Assembly (NCBI GenBank): GCA_039111635.1
Contig: JBCAQO010000014.1
Span: forward strand, 930,001 to 994,000
Length of the DNA stretch: 64,000 bases
Reading direction: 5' to 3'
Source of the DNA: Heterobasidion occidentale
Lineage: Eukaryota; Basidiomycota; Agaricomycetes; Russulales; Bondarzewiaceae
In this document: positions 45,628 through 57,899 of the stretch, piece by piece
Numbering within the stretch: the stretch's first letter is position 1
Layout: every line of letters begins with the position of its first letter
Notes under the pieces: model-generated
The model's input: only the letters and a program-made list of their open reading frames with translations
What the model was told of the DNA's origin: nothing
Database searches by the model: none
Made by a program: the position numbers and the translations under genes

Positions 45628-46503
45628 ATGGCTAACCTCTACCCTGGTTGGATGCCATATCCATACCCACCATACTATCAGTTCCCTCCTACGCCTGGCA
45701 ATGCGCGAAGGGAGTGGCAAGCAGGAGGTCGTAGCCCAGGTCACGCGAACATCCCTCTGCCGCCATTTGCACCTGGTCAGGACTATCCCCCATATCCATA
45801 TGAACCCTTTCCGCGAGGTCGAAGACGCTCCTTCGACGCCTCGTACCTTCATCCCAACCAATGGCCCTATTGGAATCCCCAGCCCCCACCAAACCCCCCG
45901 CCTAGTCCCTACCATACACCCTACTCCTGGCTGTTTCACCCTCCACCACTTCCCCAACCCCAGATTCACACGCTCTTCAACGGAGACTCTCCCAGCCAGT
46001 ACCTCCTCTTCGATCTCTCTGCGCACACGCTCACCGCTAGGCGACGAATTAACGCTACGCAGACGGTCGCCGTGACACCATATGACCTCGATCAGCCAGC
46101 GTCGAACCCCGAGATTGCGCGTCTTCTGATCGTGTGCGACGCGATCCCACAGTGGAAGCTTGATCTGCACGTCACGAGCACGGGACTGCTGCCGGCGCGT
46201 CGCGAGCGCCCCGCAATCCCGTTCATCACGGTCGGCGACGTACTTCACGGGCTGCACGTTCATTTGCACAAACCAGTCACGCACGAAGAGTGGGGGCAGC
46301 TCTCGTCATCTCAGGAGACCGACGTCTCGAGGGCGTATACCAAGCGCTATAAGGCGTATCCTCCCTTACAGCAGCAGCAGCAGAGGGAGGGTGTGAAGCG
46401 CGTTGACTTCCTGTTGCGGAACCACTACTTTAAAGGGCTGGTATGGGCGTCTCCGGAGAATGGCGTGGAAAGAATGAAGCTCCTCGTTGGGCCTTCATCG
46501 TAA
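45628..46503 (+). CDS. DUF6699 domain protein, right-arm paralogue (intact copy)
   Basis: Single exon, 291 residues, unknown function. The Pro/Tyr-rich N-terminal part (YPYPPYYQFPPTPGNARR, NPPPSPYHTPYSW) is followed by the DUF6699-like domain: PQIHTLFNGDSPSQYLLFDL, LLIVCDAIPQWKLDLHV, IPFITVGDVLHGLHVHLHK, EGVKRVDFLLRNHYFKGLVW. It differs from the left paralogue by a short Gln run (QQQQQ) and an Arg-rich linker. It sits between DML1 and SDR and is divergent from neither. Use this version in preference to 35866-36742. Confidence 0.9.
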   Translation: MANLYPGWMPYPYPPYYQFPPTPGNARREWQAGGRSPGHANIPLPPFAPGQDYPPYPYEPFPRGRRRSFDASYLHPNQWPYWNPQPPPNPPPSPYHTPYSWLFHPPPLPQPQIHTLFNGDSPSQYLLFDLSAHTLTARRRINATQTVAVTPYDLDQPASNPEIARLLIVCDAIPQWKLDLHVTSTGLLPARRERPAIPFITVGDVLHGLHVHLHKPVTHEEWGQLSSSQETDVSRAYTKRYKAYPPLQQQQQREGVKRVDFLLRNHYFKGLVWASPENGVERMKLLVGPSS

Positions 46504-46889
46504 ACTTCGATACCCCTTCTTTTCTTTTCAACGGGCTTTACAAGATATGATGGTTTCCTCAGTATGTCAGTTTTTGAAGCTCTTCTTCAGTATCATCAGA
46601 TATTTTCCAACCGCCTTCGCTTTCTTTCACGTATCCTTCTTTGGTTTCCTTGGGTTTCCGGCTACCTAGATTACAAACGTCCTTAATACGCGTACCCACG
46701 CATATACCCGACGCCCGTACTATGCCTACGTTTTCATTCATGTGGAGGTGTATTCTGTGTAATTTTATGAATGTTTATGACCCAAGCCTTGGCTCGATAC
46801 GACTAGCCCATCAAATCTCGGCCAATGTCAGTGAATAGTTTGAAAACAGACATGAAAATGGGGTCATCTAATAGCTACGAATCTATGGA

Positions 46890-48289
46890 TCAAGATGAGG
46901 CTGTAGGATCGATACCCAACTCGACCTCGCGCCGCAAAATATCATCTATAGTACTTTCCAGTGTTTCTTTCCAGCCAATATATTCCGTCAGCCCAATCAA
47001 CCTCGCAGCACTGCTGGCATCATACGTGACCGTATCGTATACCTTCTCTGTGCCTGTGATAACAGGCAGCCTATCCTTGAGCTCGGGGCGCTTCTGCGCC
47101 AAATACTCTACCGCTTCTTTCCAAGTGAATTTGCCGCCAGAGATGATGATCCTGTTCGGCTTGGCGGAAGGAGCGACATTGAGCGCTAGGATATGAGCGC
47201 GTGCGACGTCATTGACGTGGATGAAGGAGGTGATGTGTGGTTTTTGGTCGTGCAGAGGGCGCCCTTTGGGACCTTGAATGAGCGTGTATATGAAAGAGTT
47301 CGTCCCTTCGGCAGGTTTACTCGGGAACTGGCCATGGCCTCCGGGACCATATATCGCAGAAGGAATCACTAGATAGACGATCATAACCATCGTATGAGTT
47401 GACGGTGGTATCTGATGTTGGGAATTGACTTGCCCGATGCGACACTGATCTCCGGATTCTCTTTCGCAAACTTCCATACCGCTTCTTCTGCGAGCTTCTT
47501 GGAAACGCAGTATGCGTCATATAGTGTGGCATGAGGACCCGATGCTTCCTCGTAAGTCTGGGGTGTCCAGTCTACCATGAAAATCGTGAGTGGATGTCCT
47601 TCTGCATTCGAAACTTGACAGACCATCTTCGCCGAGTGTGATGTCTTGCCACAGGGTTTCGTCACGAGATAGGGCGGAGACGCTACCAGTCACGACAACT
47701 TTCCTAACGCCTGCATCGAGCGCGTACCTGAGGACCCTTTCGGTTCCGGTAATAGCGCTCTGTAGTGATAAAAAAATAAGCGAACAGGCCGAGACATGTA
47801 CATGTTCCATACCCTCAAAATCTCGGCAGCAGGAGTGCCTGATAAAGGGATGGGTGAGCCAACGTGCACGAGGACGTCGACACCTAAAAATAAAGCGCAC
47901 GAGCCCCGAAATAATTATTGTTTACGAACCGGTCAACGAGAAAGACGATGACAGACCTTTGAAAGCATCTGTCAAGTCTGATGCAGCGAGGTCGTCCACT
48001 ACAGCGACTTCGAACTCGGCCCCGAGGTTGTCAAACACAGAACGGAGGTGTCCTGCCTTAGCAGATCGTGCGGTCCTGTAAGCATTGCTCGATGAATACA
48101 TATGCACATCGTCGGCAAATGAAGACAAAGAATAACGAACCCCCGGACTTTGTAACCAGCATCGAGCAGCTGGTCTACAATGACAGAGCCGAGGTAACCA
48201 GTTGCACCAGTGACCTAAACATATGCAGGCAGATAAGTACGGACAACAACAAGAGAAAGGTTGAGTTTTTTTACAAGGGCTAGAGGCAT
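46890..48289 (-). CDS. NAD(P)-dependent SDR (contig B copy)
   Basis: Same gene and exon structure as 37129-38528. The two copies differ only by one-base changes in A/T runs inside introns (near 47770 and 48270), so the protein is identical. Counting both would double a single gene. Confidence 0.88.
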
Positions 48290-48701
48290 TCTAAATTTGC
48301 TTTCAAGTGAGGCGAGGGGGTAAGGTGGTGGGATAGCTGTTGTTTCGCAGTGCTTTGATTAAATATTCGCACATTGATTGCAGAAGTTCATGAATGCGGA
48401 TGAATAAGTCAATTTTGGTGTCTGACTCAGTAGCGCCAGGTAGCGCCTTACAGATCCAGTCATTGCTGGGTGGGCCTGGGTGACAAGGGCGTCTATGAAC
48501 TCTGAGTCAGCTCCTGATCGCGAAAAATTTCTGATGTGATGCCATCTAGTATAGTTATCAACGTAAGAAAGCAGAAGAGGCCTGATCTTGGCCGGAACAG
48601 TTCCTCGGGAAGGACAACATCGGCCTCAAACCCAAAAATCCATGAATATTTGACACAGTATGCCAAGAGGTATGTTTTACAGGGGGAGGACCACTCAGCT
48701 C

Positions 48702-51700
48702 TCAGGGCAAGACCAATATTGGTCCAATCGCGCTAGGAGTTGCCTTCCCAGGTAGCGCAGGCTGCTCCTCCGCCTCCTCCAAGCCGGATCCCCCTTTCCC
48801 CGCAGTGCTACTCTCGCCTCTAGCCTCTCTCCGTGTGTCCACAATTGTCACTATTTCGCCAACCCCCTCTGGTGGAGCCGGAGTACCACCTTCTGACGAA
48901 GGGGCCAGAGCCTTGCGCTTATCTGTTACAACAACCTTCGGAATGTGAACGAACCCACACTCAATGGGCACGAATGTCCACGCAAGGCGCTCCTCTGCAC
49001 CGGGAAGAAGAGTCGGAACGCGTCCACTGCGCAAGCCTGCAGCGATGAAGGCGTCAGAAGTATCTGTCTCGAGTTGCACGGTGACTGTAGCCGTGCGTGT
49101 TGGATGACGGTTGCGGATTGTGAGATATGCATGAAACGGCACATGAAGTCTAGCGGAGGAAGGAAGATCTAGAAGCGCGATCAACTCATCCTTCGGGGGA
49201 CGTAGCACAGGCAGAGGGAACAGTTGTGCAGAGGGGACCGTGGTCTCCGTTGGTAAGGACCCTGTCTGAAGCTTGAGCATGTTAGGTCTGGGTGAATTAT
49301 GAAAGCTCACCTTCGCCATGCTCATATTCGCCTGGTGCTGCAATGGCATCTTCCTCGAGTGGATCATCTTCGGGGGCTAGACTCACGTGGCAAACTGCCG
49401 AGAACTCATCTCCTGGGAGCCACTCTGGAAAGGGAGAGGGTGGCATCAATGCCAAATCCTTGTATCAAAGACATAAATATCATACAGATGCGATGTCATC
49501 TTCATCATCGTCGAGAGAACAGTCAAGGACCTTCGCATGCGAGCCGTTCTGTCATCGTTTGTAAGATAGGCTCTGGACAAACAAATTGAAATTGTATGCG
49601 TACCTTCCTGACCAATCTCACTTTCTCAACACTCAAACTCCAAGGACCAACACATTCCCACCTCGCCTCCACCTGGGCTTCTCCGCCATCAGTGTCGTCC
49701 CAATACTCGTCTTCGTAACTCTTCAAATCGATCAAGCCAGCAGACGATCGATGCGCCCGGGTATACTTGACGTCAAACGCCATCTTCATCGCGTTCACCG
49801 TTGGTATCACTAGTGTCTGCAAGCTCTCGCTCGTATCGGAGTGATCTATTGACGGACTTGGAGGCGATATTGGGCTCGCAGCCTTGTTTGCTGTGGTGAA
49901 CGTTCGTGATTGAATGGATATATCGAGGATGCGATCTCCACTGGCGCCAGTGTTCGTGAGGTGCAATATTTTGAGAACGGTCACACCCAGGAGATATTGC
50001 ACCCAGATCGACACCTTTGATGAGTCCGGAGGATCGCTCCTCATCTATCCGAATGTCGTTCACTACCGGAAGTCAGCACTGAACTCCATTCACAAAATCG
50101 AAACGCGACATACTAGCTTCATCTATTTCGGTCGGCTGAAGCAGCACGTCAAGGACGACATTGAGAACACGGGTGTCCAAATTTGTGATGTCGATGGTGA
50201 TCGGATACTCTTCATCCAAGTACGCAGGGCATGATGTGAAAGCGATACCTGCAGAAGGTGAGGCCGGTGATGGACACTGTAAAAGAGCAAAAGAAAGTCT
50301 TTCAAAGAGGGTACGCAGCAAGACGAACGAGACCTCTCACGTTATCTCCGAGCTGTTATTTCGGCGAACTGGCACGTACTTTACGGTTCGACAGACATCA
50401 ACCACCTGGGGTTCTTCACTGTGCCCTCGCGGACCGAAGACAGTTCTACGGGTATCTCTACGGTCCAGCTACCTTCTTGGAGTGTCAGCACTGCTTTCGA
50501 TATCTGAGTTCAGACTCCCATCAAAGAGATATTCAGTGGCCAAGAGTGTGTAACATACGGTGATCGTTGTCGGAACGTCCGAAGCTATGGTACCGGCGAA
50601 CACAATCGTCGAACCGCGGCCCCACCTGAGAACTGCCTCTGTCTCGTGCACGTTGGAGGCCAACTCGGCAGGTATGATGCCCAAGTCGACTTTCCCTTAG
50701 GGCATATCACCAACATTTGGGACGTCACCAGCCGAGTGGTGGATGACGAACGGTGCGTCGAAGTAGAGAAATAGATTGACAAGGACGAAAACGTCAAAGA
50801 AGAGAGAGAAATGTGCTTTGGTGTGGCCAAAGATAGCTGGAAGGCGGACGGCTCGTCGACGGTGGCCTCGGCATTCCAAAACATGACATTCGAGTCGACT
50901 ACCCAGCATGTCAGCGAGATAAAGTAGCGGAAGCATCCAGGTCATACTTACAGATGGGCTCGGACTCGGCAAGGTCCACTACCAACGCATCGTTCGGAGT
51001 GGAAGGGACTGTGCTCTGATATGTCACGTCAGGCAAGCGGTAAGGAACAGACGTGATGGTGTGCTGACCCGGAGAACAGCAAGCAAATCCTCTTCAATCG
51101 AAGCATCCTCGTCGTTTTCAGATATTGTTCCTGTTAGCGGGTTGAATGAGGAGCCATGACTTGACAAATTTAAATCCAGACCGACCATGTCCCAGCATTT
51201 CGACCAACAATTTAACACTGAGCTCGACGTCCCCAAGCTGTTGAGCACATCGATACCACGTCCATAGAAGGGGGCGGATCATTGATCCCCACTTCTCACG
51301 ACGGTACGTGCGCGCTATACGTTCAAAGAAACTGATTGTCACACACGTTAGTCATGGGCTATAGGACGAAGGTAGAGAGGATTTTTACAACGCACCGTAC
51401 GGCCATATCAAATTTACCTGATTCATGGTACGTTTGTGCAATCCGATATGCTATGTGCAGCGTCAGGCGGCCCTGGCCTTGACCGTTAGAAGCACTGTGC
51501 TTCTTGAACAGTTCGTACGACTTGGTGTACATCTGTCTGGACTATTAGACCAAGGCTTGATGACAAAATAAGTGTACTAGTCACCTCGAGTATGATGGTC
51601 AAATGGTCGACCTTCCTCTCATTCGCGAAACCTGGAGAGTTATTCTGCGCCGGGTTCTGCAACGCCCGTTTCTCGAAAAACATCCAGCGACTCAAGGCCC

Positions 51701-53572
51701 TTAAAAAACTCACCGTTTCTACCATTGCCAGATACTGCTCCCTCCGTTTTTCCGTCGCCCTCGCGGACATATAGTAATAAAAGCCTGGATGCTGCAACGC
51801 TTGGCTCGGATTCAACCCAAGCACCCGCATCGCGTCAACCTCCAATATCCCGCGCTGAGTGTTCTGCAATGAGGCAGCCACTGCCGCCGGCGATGGCGTC
51901 GCGACTGGCGCGTGCGTCGGCAGCGTCAACGTCGATCTGGTGCCCTGCTCGAGCAGTTCCGCAAAGATTCGATGTCTATCAAGAAGAGCGAACGCAGAAA
52001 CAAAAGCAAGTGTCAGAAATGGATATAATAGACATAGTAAGGTGTCCACTTGCTGTCTCGCGATCCAGCTCCAAAACTCGAATGTCTCCTCGCCGATGCC
52101 CCACCCGCGCGAAAAGTCGCCGAACTTGCGCATGTGGATGTTGTGCTGCGACAGCGCCAGTGCGTGCTCGTTGTTATACAAAAATAATTTGCAGATCTTG
52201 CCCACTAACATTAGAAGGGTACGTGAGACGAACGGAGTTATGGCCTCACACACCTTGATGTTGATACAATCGGTGAGTACTTTGGCCTCTGCCCACCGCT
52301 TTGTCCTAGGCGGTAATATCGCTGTAGACCCAAACATATTGGTCACAGTCGAATACGCATCCTGATAATGTCTTACGACTATCAATGCCGTGCACTCTAT
52401 AGCGAACACACGAAAGAAAATCTTACTTGAGCGCAACCTCGTCTTCACCACGAAACTCAGCGAAGCAAGCCATTTTATATTCGTATCGCACCGTCCACCC
52501 TTCAGGTCTGAGCGGGCGCGCGATGCCCGCAGACCCGATTGGAGACATGGGTCCGGCATACGAAGTTGTAGACTGCGCGTGTCGATTTCGCTTCCGGCGC
52601 ACGCGCTTCGAGTGAGAAGTGTAGTACTCCACTGCTGGTTCGTATAAAGCTTGCTGGAGACTGGGAAGTTGTGCGTCAGTATAAAATGGGCTATGAAAAA
52701 TGTTCGGGGGAGATGTTACCTCTTCACGAAATCACTCAGCTCCGAGGGGCTGACAGGACTCAGTACAAACAGGGCGGCTCTCGAGTCGAGTCCGCTCTGC
52801 CTCCGAATAAACGTCAGCCTTGCATCCAATGCAGGGTCGTCTGCCAGCGGCTTGTCAGTGTCGATTATTATGTAATCAACCACGACTGACCTAGCATCCT
52901 CCTGCTCGCCATGAGGACAACAGTAAGTTTGATATTCCGCTCATTCGTCAATTTCTTCCTCTGCGCGACCTCCGAAGACAGCTCCATATCTCGCCGCCGC
53001 TCCTCCTGTTCGCGTTCGCGTTCACGGTCGGGATCTTGCGCGTCTAGCGGCGATCGAGGTAGTTGCATAGGTGTCTCGTAGAGCTTCATGAATAAAACAA
53101 ACACAGATGGAACAAGAGCTGTATGCTTCCGGACCCAGATAGGCGCGATCAAGCCGTCGGGATGGAGAGGTGAGGAAGGGGTCAGCGGCGATAAAGGCGA
53201 GTGCGCGTTAGTGTAGTGGGTGTCATCTGGAGGGGCAAGTTTGCGCGGCGGGAAGCGTACTTCCTGTGCGGTAAGTCAATAGATACTTCTGAGGTTCGTG
53301 GATAGGCATGGAACGCACTTTTCGACAAGGATGACCTGGAAAGTCTTGGACTTTTCGGGCTGCCATATCGCGACCTTCCGCTGCGCGACCAGCGCGTCGC
53401 GTAGACGTAATGTGAGAACGGTGAACGGATCCTGTTGGGGTCGCCCGCCGGACGGTGTGGGTGGCTGTGGGGAAGATGGTGGTGCAGATTCTGGAGGTGT
53501 CGCGACGTCGAGGCCAGCGACAAACATCACAGGCGCGAGTTGCGTCAAAAGCTCAGGCGGATATGAGTTCAT
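48702..53572 (-). CDS. TRAPPC11: TRAPP complex subunit TRAPPC11 (foie gras/gryzun)
   Basis: TRAPPC11 is a subunit of the TRAPPIII tethering complex in ER-Golgi traffic and autophagy; Saccharomyces lacks a clear orthologue. The start at 53572 (MNSYPPELLTQLAPVMFVAG) follows a divergent promoter. The N-terminal part (IWVRKHTALVPSVFVLFMKL; a charged DREREREQEERRRDME stretch) leads to the foie-gras domain: RWAEAKVLTDCINIKV, CKLFLYNNEHALALSQHNIH, MRKFGDFSRGWGIG, FYYYMSARATEKRREQYLAM. TPR-like helices follow (FFERIARTYRREKWGSMIRP). The C-terminal gryzun-type beta region includes LHVPFHAYLTIRNRHPTRTA, and the gene ends AIGPILVLP. It has about ten or more introns. Some exon joints near 49200-50750 are uncertain because of indels. 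Confidence 0.85.
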
Positions 53573-53866
53573 AATTCCGAGCCTGCAAGGTAGGTGGAAC
53601 GGGACGCGCACTTGTAACCGGATACGCGAGGAATGTGGAACACAATATTTCTCCTGCGCTTGCAAGACGCGTGAGAATATCTTCCCAAAAAGGAATGTGC
53701 CACATCCCATTTGGGACCATGATGCAAGTCGTCATGTCATCTGTCTTCGACGTCATACCCCCCAAGGTCCACCTCTGCGATATAAAATGGAGACTCGTTC
53801 ATGCAAGATCCGCATCCAAGCATCCAATCCGTCCATAACAACATCATCTCTTTGAACTAATTCACA
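53573..53866. promoter_or_regulatory. Bidirectional promoter TRAPPC11/metallothionein
   Basis: 294 nt between divergent start codons. TATAAAA at 53781-53787 points toward the metallothionein, 80 nt before its ATG. A strong TATA box fits an inducible gene. No metal-response motif could be assigned with confidence. Confidence 0.55.
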
Positions 53867-54174
53867 ATGCCCTGTACCTGTGATCAGAACTGCTCGTATG
53901 TCCATCTTGACCTACAACATCGCCGCTAATGGATTTATCTTTGCACTCTGACAGTTCCTGCGGACCTTCCAGCAGCAATAGCTGTAACTGCGTCAAGGGG
54001 GAGTGCGTCTGCGCCAATTGTGCGAACAAAGCACATGCTACCAACGTAAGCACTTGTCCATATGGCTATCTTTCATTGCGCTGCTGAAGGAGTGGGTTCC
54101 ACGGCCAGTGCGGCTGCAAAGGCAGCGGCAAGGAGTGTACCTGCGCCCAGCAGGGAAAGGCCTGCGCTTGTTGA
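53867..54174 (+). CDS. Metallothionein
   Basis: Small Cys-rich protein that should bind Cu(I), Zn or Cd through thiolates in the cytosol. Exon 1 (53867-53895) and exon 2 (53955-54045) encode MPCTCDQNCSSCGPSSSNSC, then NCVKGECVCANCANKAHATN. Exon 3, from about 54090 to the stop at 54172-54174, ends GQCGCKGSGKECTCAQQGKA plus CAC. There are about 15 Cys, mostly in C-x-C or C-x2-C pairs, with no aromatic residues in the first two exons. The exon 2/3 joint is one base out of phase with the visible acceptor (GCTGAAG), which a one-base error in the GGG run at 54093-54096 would fix. It is present only in the right arm. Confidence 0.85.
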
Positions 54175-54800
54175 GCAGCGAGCAGCTGTGGAGTATTCGA
54201 ACGTTGCCCGCGCAAAGCGTATCGAGAGGTCCAGAAAACTTGTATGTCTCCGGATCCCTATGTAGTTCTTGATGCATGATGTCTTTGTACCAATTATTGT
54301 AATTTTTGATTCTACGGCATGCGAGTGAGTAGAATTAGTGTCTTCAGCTAGTGAGGCAAATCTGCTTGTTGGTGCACAGTTGAGATCGGCAATCACCGCC
54401 GTAGGTCTGGCAGTCTCGAAAAGGAACTTACCATTTTATTCCTGGTCCTGTAAGGGAATAGGTCTCTACTAGTGCCCGAAAGGCCGCGGTATTTTAGTGC
54501 CGCGGGTGTCCTTTCAATAGGAAAGGTCAGCCGCCGTGATTATTCACCTCTCCTGAACATGTCTTACACACTTCTTACACACCCAGCTGCGCCTAGCTGA
54601 CCAACATACAAGTAGCTGCTCCGCAATCGCCAGGTTTACATCTATGTTACACACACAAGATTCCCAGACACTATGACGCCATGTCGTGTTAGAAAGTAGG
54701 CACAATTGCTCATAACGAGACCTATAAGTATCGCCAGTGGGAATACCCCGCTTCATCGACCCGTCGCGCGCTCCCACTGCATAGTACGACACAGACAATC
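54175..54800. other. Intergenic between metallothionein and GST
   Basis: A GC-rich imperfect hairpin near 54475-54530 (aggccgcggtattttagtgccgcgg). Otherwise no gene. It probably contains the GST promoter. Confidence 0.4.
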
Positions 54801-55813
54801 ATGGCCATCGCCGACGCAGACCTCTTCCCTCATGCCACTGGCGAGGCGGCCAAGACCGTAGCGAAGCATACTGAGCCACAGGAGCTCGTCTTCTACGCAG
54901 GATGGGTATGTCCAAGTTTACCATTGCATTCCACATCTTTGAATGGCCAACCGTCTCAACATTTTCCCTTTCCACATCTTTGAATGGCTAACCGTCCATT
55001 TCAATTCTTGTAGTTCTGCCCATTTGTTCAGCGTAGCTGGATTGCTCTGGAGGAAAAAGGGATCCCGTACCAATACAAAGAGATCAATCCTTACCACAAG
55101 GAGAAGCACTTCCTTGGTGAGTCATATGTCGACTTCCCCGCAACGACGTCCATTCGATCATTCGGTCACCTGTAACTTACCTCCTTGCAGCCATCAACCC
55201 GAAGGGGCTCGTCCCGGCGATCGAGTACCAGAACAAGCCACTCTACGAATCCCTTATCATCAGTGAATTCCTCGAAGACGCCTTCCCCGCCCACAAGCCG
55301 CACCTCCTCCCCGCCGACCCCTTCACTCGCGCGCAAGCGCGCCTCTGGATTGACCACATCAGCAAGGCCGTTATTCCCGCGTTCCAGCGGTTGCTCCAGT
55401 CACAGGAGGCGCCAAAGCAGGCAGCCGCGCTCGAGGAGCTCAAGACCGCGCTGCGCACGCTCGCGCAGAACGCCAAGGGCCCGTATTTCTTTGGGGAGGA
55501 GTGGAGTTTGGTCGATACCGCCATCGCGCCGTGGGTGACTAGGGATTACATTCAGCAGGAACATCGTGGGTACAAGCGGGAGGATGTCAGCCCAGAGTGG
55601 GTGGCGTACGCGAACAAGCTGGAGACCAGAGAGAGCGTGGTGAAGACCAGGAGTGTGAGTTTTCTTTCGTCTCATGAAGCAAAGAGGGACTTATATCGAA
55701 ACACGCGAGTGCAGGAGAAACGCCATTATGAACCTATCTATGGCAGATACCTGCGCGACGAAGCGCAGAGTGAGGCCGCAAAGGCCATCCGGGCAGGAAG
55801 AGTCATACCGTAA
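54801..55813 (+). CDS. Glutathione S-transferase, omega-like
   Basis: Cytosolic GST of the type with a catalytic cysteine, which favours thiol-transfer or deglutathionylation of conjugates. Exons 54801-54905, 55014-55116, 55191-55654 and 55715-55813 give 256 residues with clean junctions. The N-terminal thioredoxin fold is ELVFYAGW then FCPFVQRSWIALEEKGIPY (active-site C37 in CPF). cis-Pro and glutathione site residues lie in NPKGLVPAIEY and LYESLIISEFLEDAFP (E-S pair). The C-terminal helical domain includes AQARLWIDHISKAVIPAF and GPYFFGEEWSLVDTAIAPWV. It lies beside the metallothionein, so a detoxification pair is plausible. It has no copy in the left arm. Confidence 0.93.
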
Positions 55814-56899
55814 GCGCACAAGCATTGTCGCACCCCTCAGCGTGATATCATTGTATGTACCGAAGTGCCAAAGTCAGTGTGTATTTTTACGAAGAATCTT
55901 AAAAGTTCTAAGAAATCTACTGTGAGCATGCGCAGTCCAAAGATAAACATAAGACAGCAGACCCTAAGGCAACATATCATTAATCCAACGGGCTCAGGCA
56001 TTCGGGTCTCTCCATTCAATATAGAGAGAGCTCTTTGAGTGAAGTGGTGGGAAGATGATCGAGTTTGCGTTCTGAAGCGGTTTGGTTTCTTAGAATCCGC
56101 CCTTTCGGCTCCTTCGTGAGTGTGGTCTGCTTGACATGACTCCAAAGCTCAGTCTCCAGCAGCCTAAACTTAGATAGCATATCGACCAACAATTGCGACT
56201 TATGACATGCAGCACCGTATCAGAACACTCGGTATAGCTGTTGAGGGAGACTCGGAAGACGAGGAGAAGCAAGTATGGATTGAAATCCTAAGGAGGTGTC
56301 ACCTAAGCGTTTAAATTCCCTGACGAGCTCCTTCCTTGTATGTCTTTGCTCTCATCGGAGATGTCTGTGGCATGGTTTGTGTTTGACCGGTTAAGAAAGT
56401 CAGCGGGGATGATCTTAACAAAATCGACGGTGAACAAGGAAATCAGAGAATAACGACTGCACCAAGAAAATACTCGCCCTTTGTTGCGTCGATCAAGGAC
56501 AAGGCAAGCTTGTATGCTGCACAGCATGTGGGTGCGAGCTTCTCACCAATTTCCCTCTGATCCGCCAAAAAGCAATCCAACGGGTTGCGTATGACCCTCA
56601 GAGTCAAGGCACTCTCTTGTCTGGCAAGAATTCCTGGGTCTCTCGCACATGATATGTAGAGTGCGGTGGCAGCCACAGCCTGGAATAATTGATGGTGTTG
56701 TGAAACCGCTCTCCTTGAGGGGTATAGACGCCGTTCGATCGGCGAGAACCTTTAACGTAAAACTAAAGACTGGCAAGGAAGCAGATAGATGCCAAGGAGT
56801 AGAACGAGTTGACTTGCGAAGGACCGTGATTGCGGTGCGAGAGTGAAAATTAGGAGTAAGACACTCAACTGCAATCTTGTCCATGCATTCCCCAGTCCT
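55814..56899. other. Right-arm intergenic with a duplicated segment
   Basis: Around 56457-56550 the sequence matches the reverse complement of about 25250-25370 (tgcgtcgatcaaggacaagg; cttgtatgctgcacagcatg). No intact gene. The remainder has only short frames without family resemblance. Confidence 0.45.
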
Positions 56900-57899
56900 A
56901 CGAATCCGGATTTGTTTGTGCCGCCCTCGACGTCGAAACGACCATTATCCTCTCGCGTGGAATATCAAACTGCAGAGATCGCGCAGCCTCCGGTGGCTTT
57001 CCGATTCGCAGTAGGCCCGAGATGCCGAGGGAGGAAAGGGGGGGAGGGGCGTTTAGGGTTGATGCGGGGTGCGGGTTCACTAGCTCAGACCCCCACCTGG
57101 GCATTCGAGCTCCTGCCTTTTAGGCAAAAATGTCATTTTCGCAAAGCAGATAGGAGGCGGAAGTGGCGCAGGAATGAGGCTGCCAGCCGTCCTTCTATAG
57201 CGACAGAGCGGCCGAGCGGGGCACCTGCGAGATCCCGAGGCAGCGAGCGGTAACTCGATCGATCCTCCGTCTCAGATATCAGGCACTCATCGGCGCGTCC
57301 CCTCGGATCGTCTACAGGGCCAGGAACTAGCTCCAGAACGCGGCCGCGCATTGACCCTGCCCCCAACCCTGCACAACCCCTCTGCCACCTTGCTTTGTGT
57401 TACACGATCTAGAAGTAAGAATGTGCTTGAAAAATGTGACGCTCCTGGAGGGGCCTCCCTTTACACCACTGTGCCGGCATAATTAATGCATCCAAGCCTG
57501 CAGACACGTCGGGGTGACGCACGCTTGGACCTTGGGATGCTTCTCGAGCTCCGTAATCTCTGCCGGCCGCCTTCGTCGGGCACCCCCACCAACCCGCTGG
57601 TCCTGTATACCTCTAATGGCCTGCGATGGCTACGTGGGCAAGAAAGCGATGCAGCCACAAGCCACCGGTGGTCAAAAGTACAAGGCAGTAAGGTCCACCA
57701 CAAAGCACAAACATGACCATCGCTTGGACATGAGGTGGTCGCTTCGACTCCGATGCAGGAGCAAATAAACCACCGCCAGCACTGGAGAGGAAGATAAAAA
57801 GGCGGTCATCGTGGCGAGTTGGTCCAACCCAATACCACCTCACCGCCATTACTCGCCTCTATTACCCCGAGCACTCCTCGCCCCCTTCTGCCAACGACA
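56900..57899. repeat. Right copy of conserved upstream sequence of the zinc-finger gene
   Basis: Inverted match to 23800-24870. Conserved blocks include cataattaatgcatccaagc (57478-57497), cagagggttg-flanking GC-rich parts and ccttgggatgcttctcgagc (57532-57551). It is non-coding in both copies, yet better preserved than the SDR pseudogene. Confidence 0.7.

Larger units (their letters stand above)
43774..53423. repeat. Direct duplicate, copy 2 (start of contig B)
   Basis: 9,650 nt matching 34009-43673, starting at the first base after the N run (gagtttctaag versus gagttttctaag in copy 1) and ending at acggtg, where contig A stops. Past this point contig B continues into the TRAPPC11 5' end. 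Confidence 0.9.

Noticed and set aside
34009..53423. A true recent tandem duplication creating new copies of DML1, DUF6699, SDR and TRAPPC11
   Set aside because: Both junctions coincide with the 100-N gap, and the copies are near-identical even in introns, which fits a contig overlap better.
53276..53710. Longer N-terminus for TRAPPC11 starting at 53710
   Set aside because: The extension has no family resemblance and would run through the TATA-bearing divergent promoter; the ATG at 53572 fits better.
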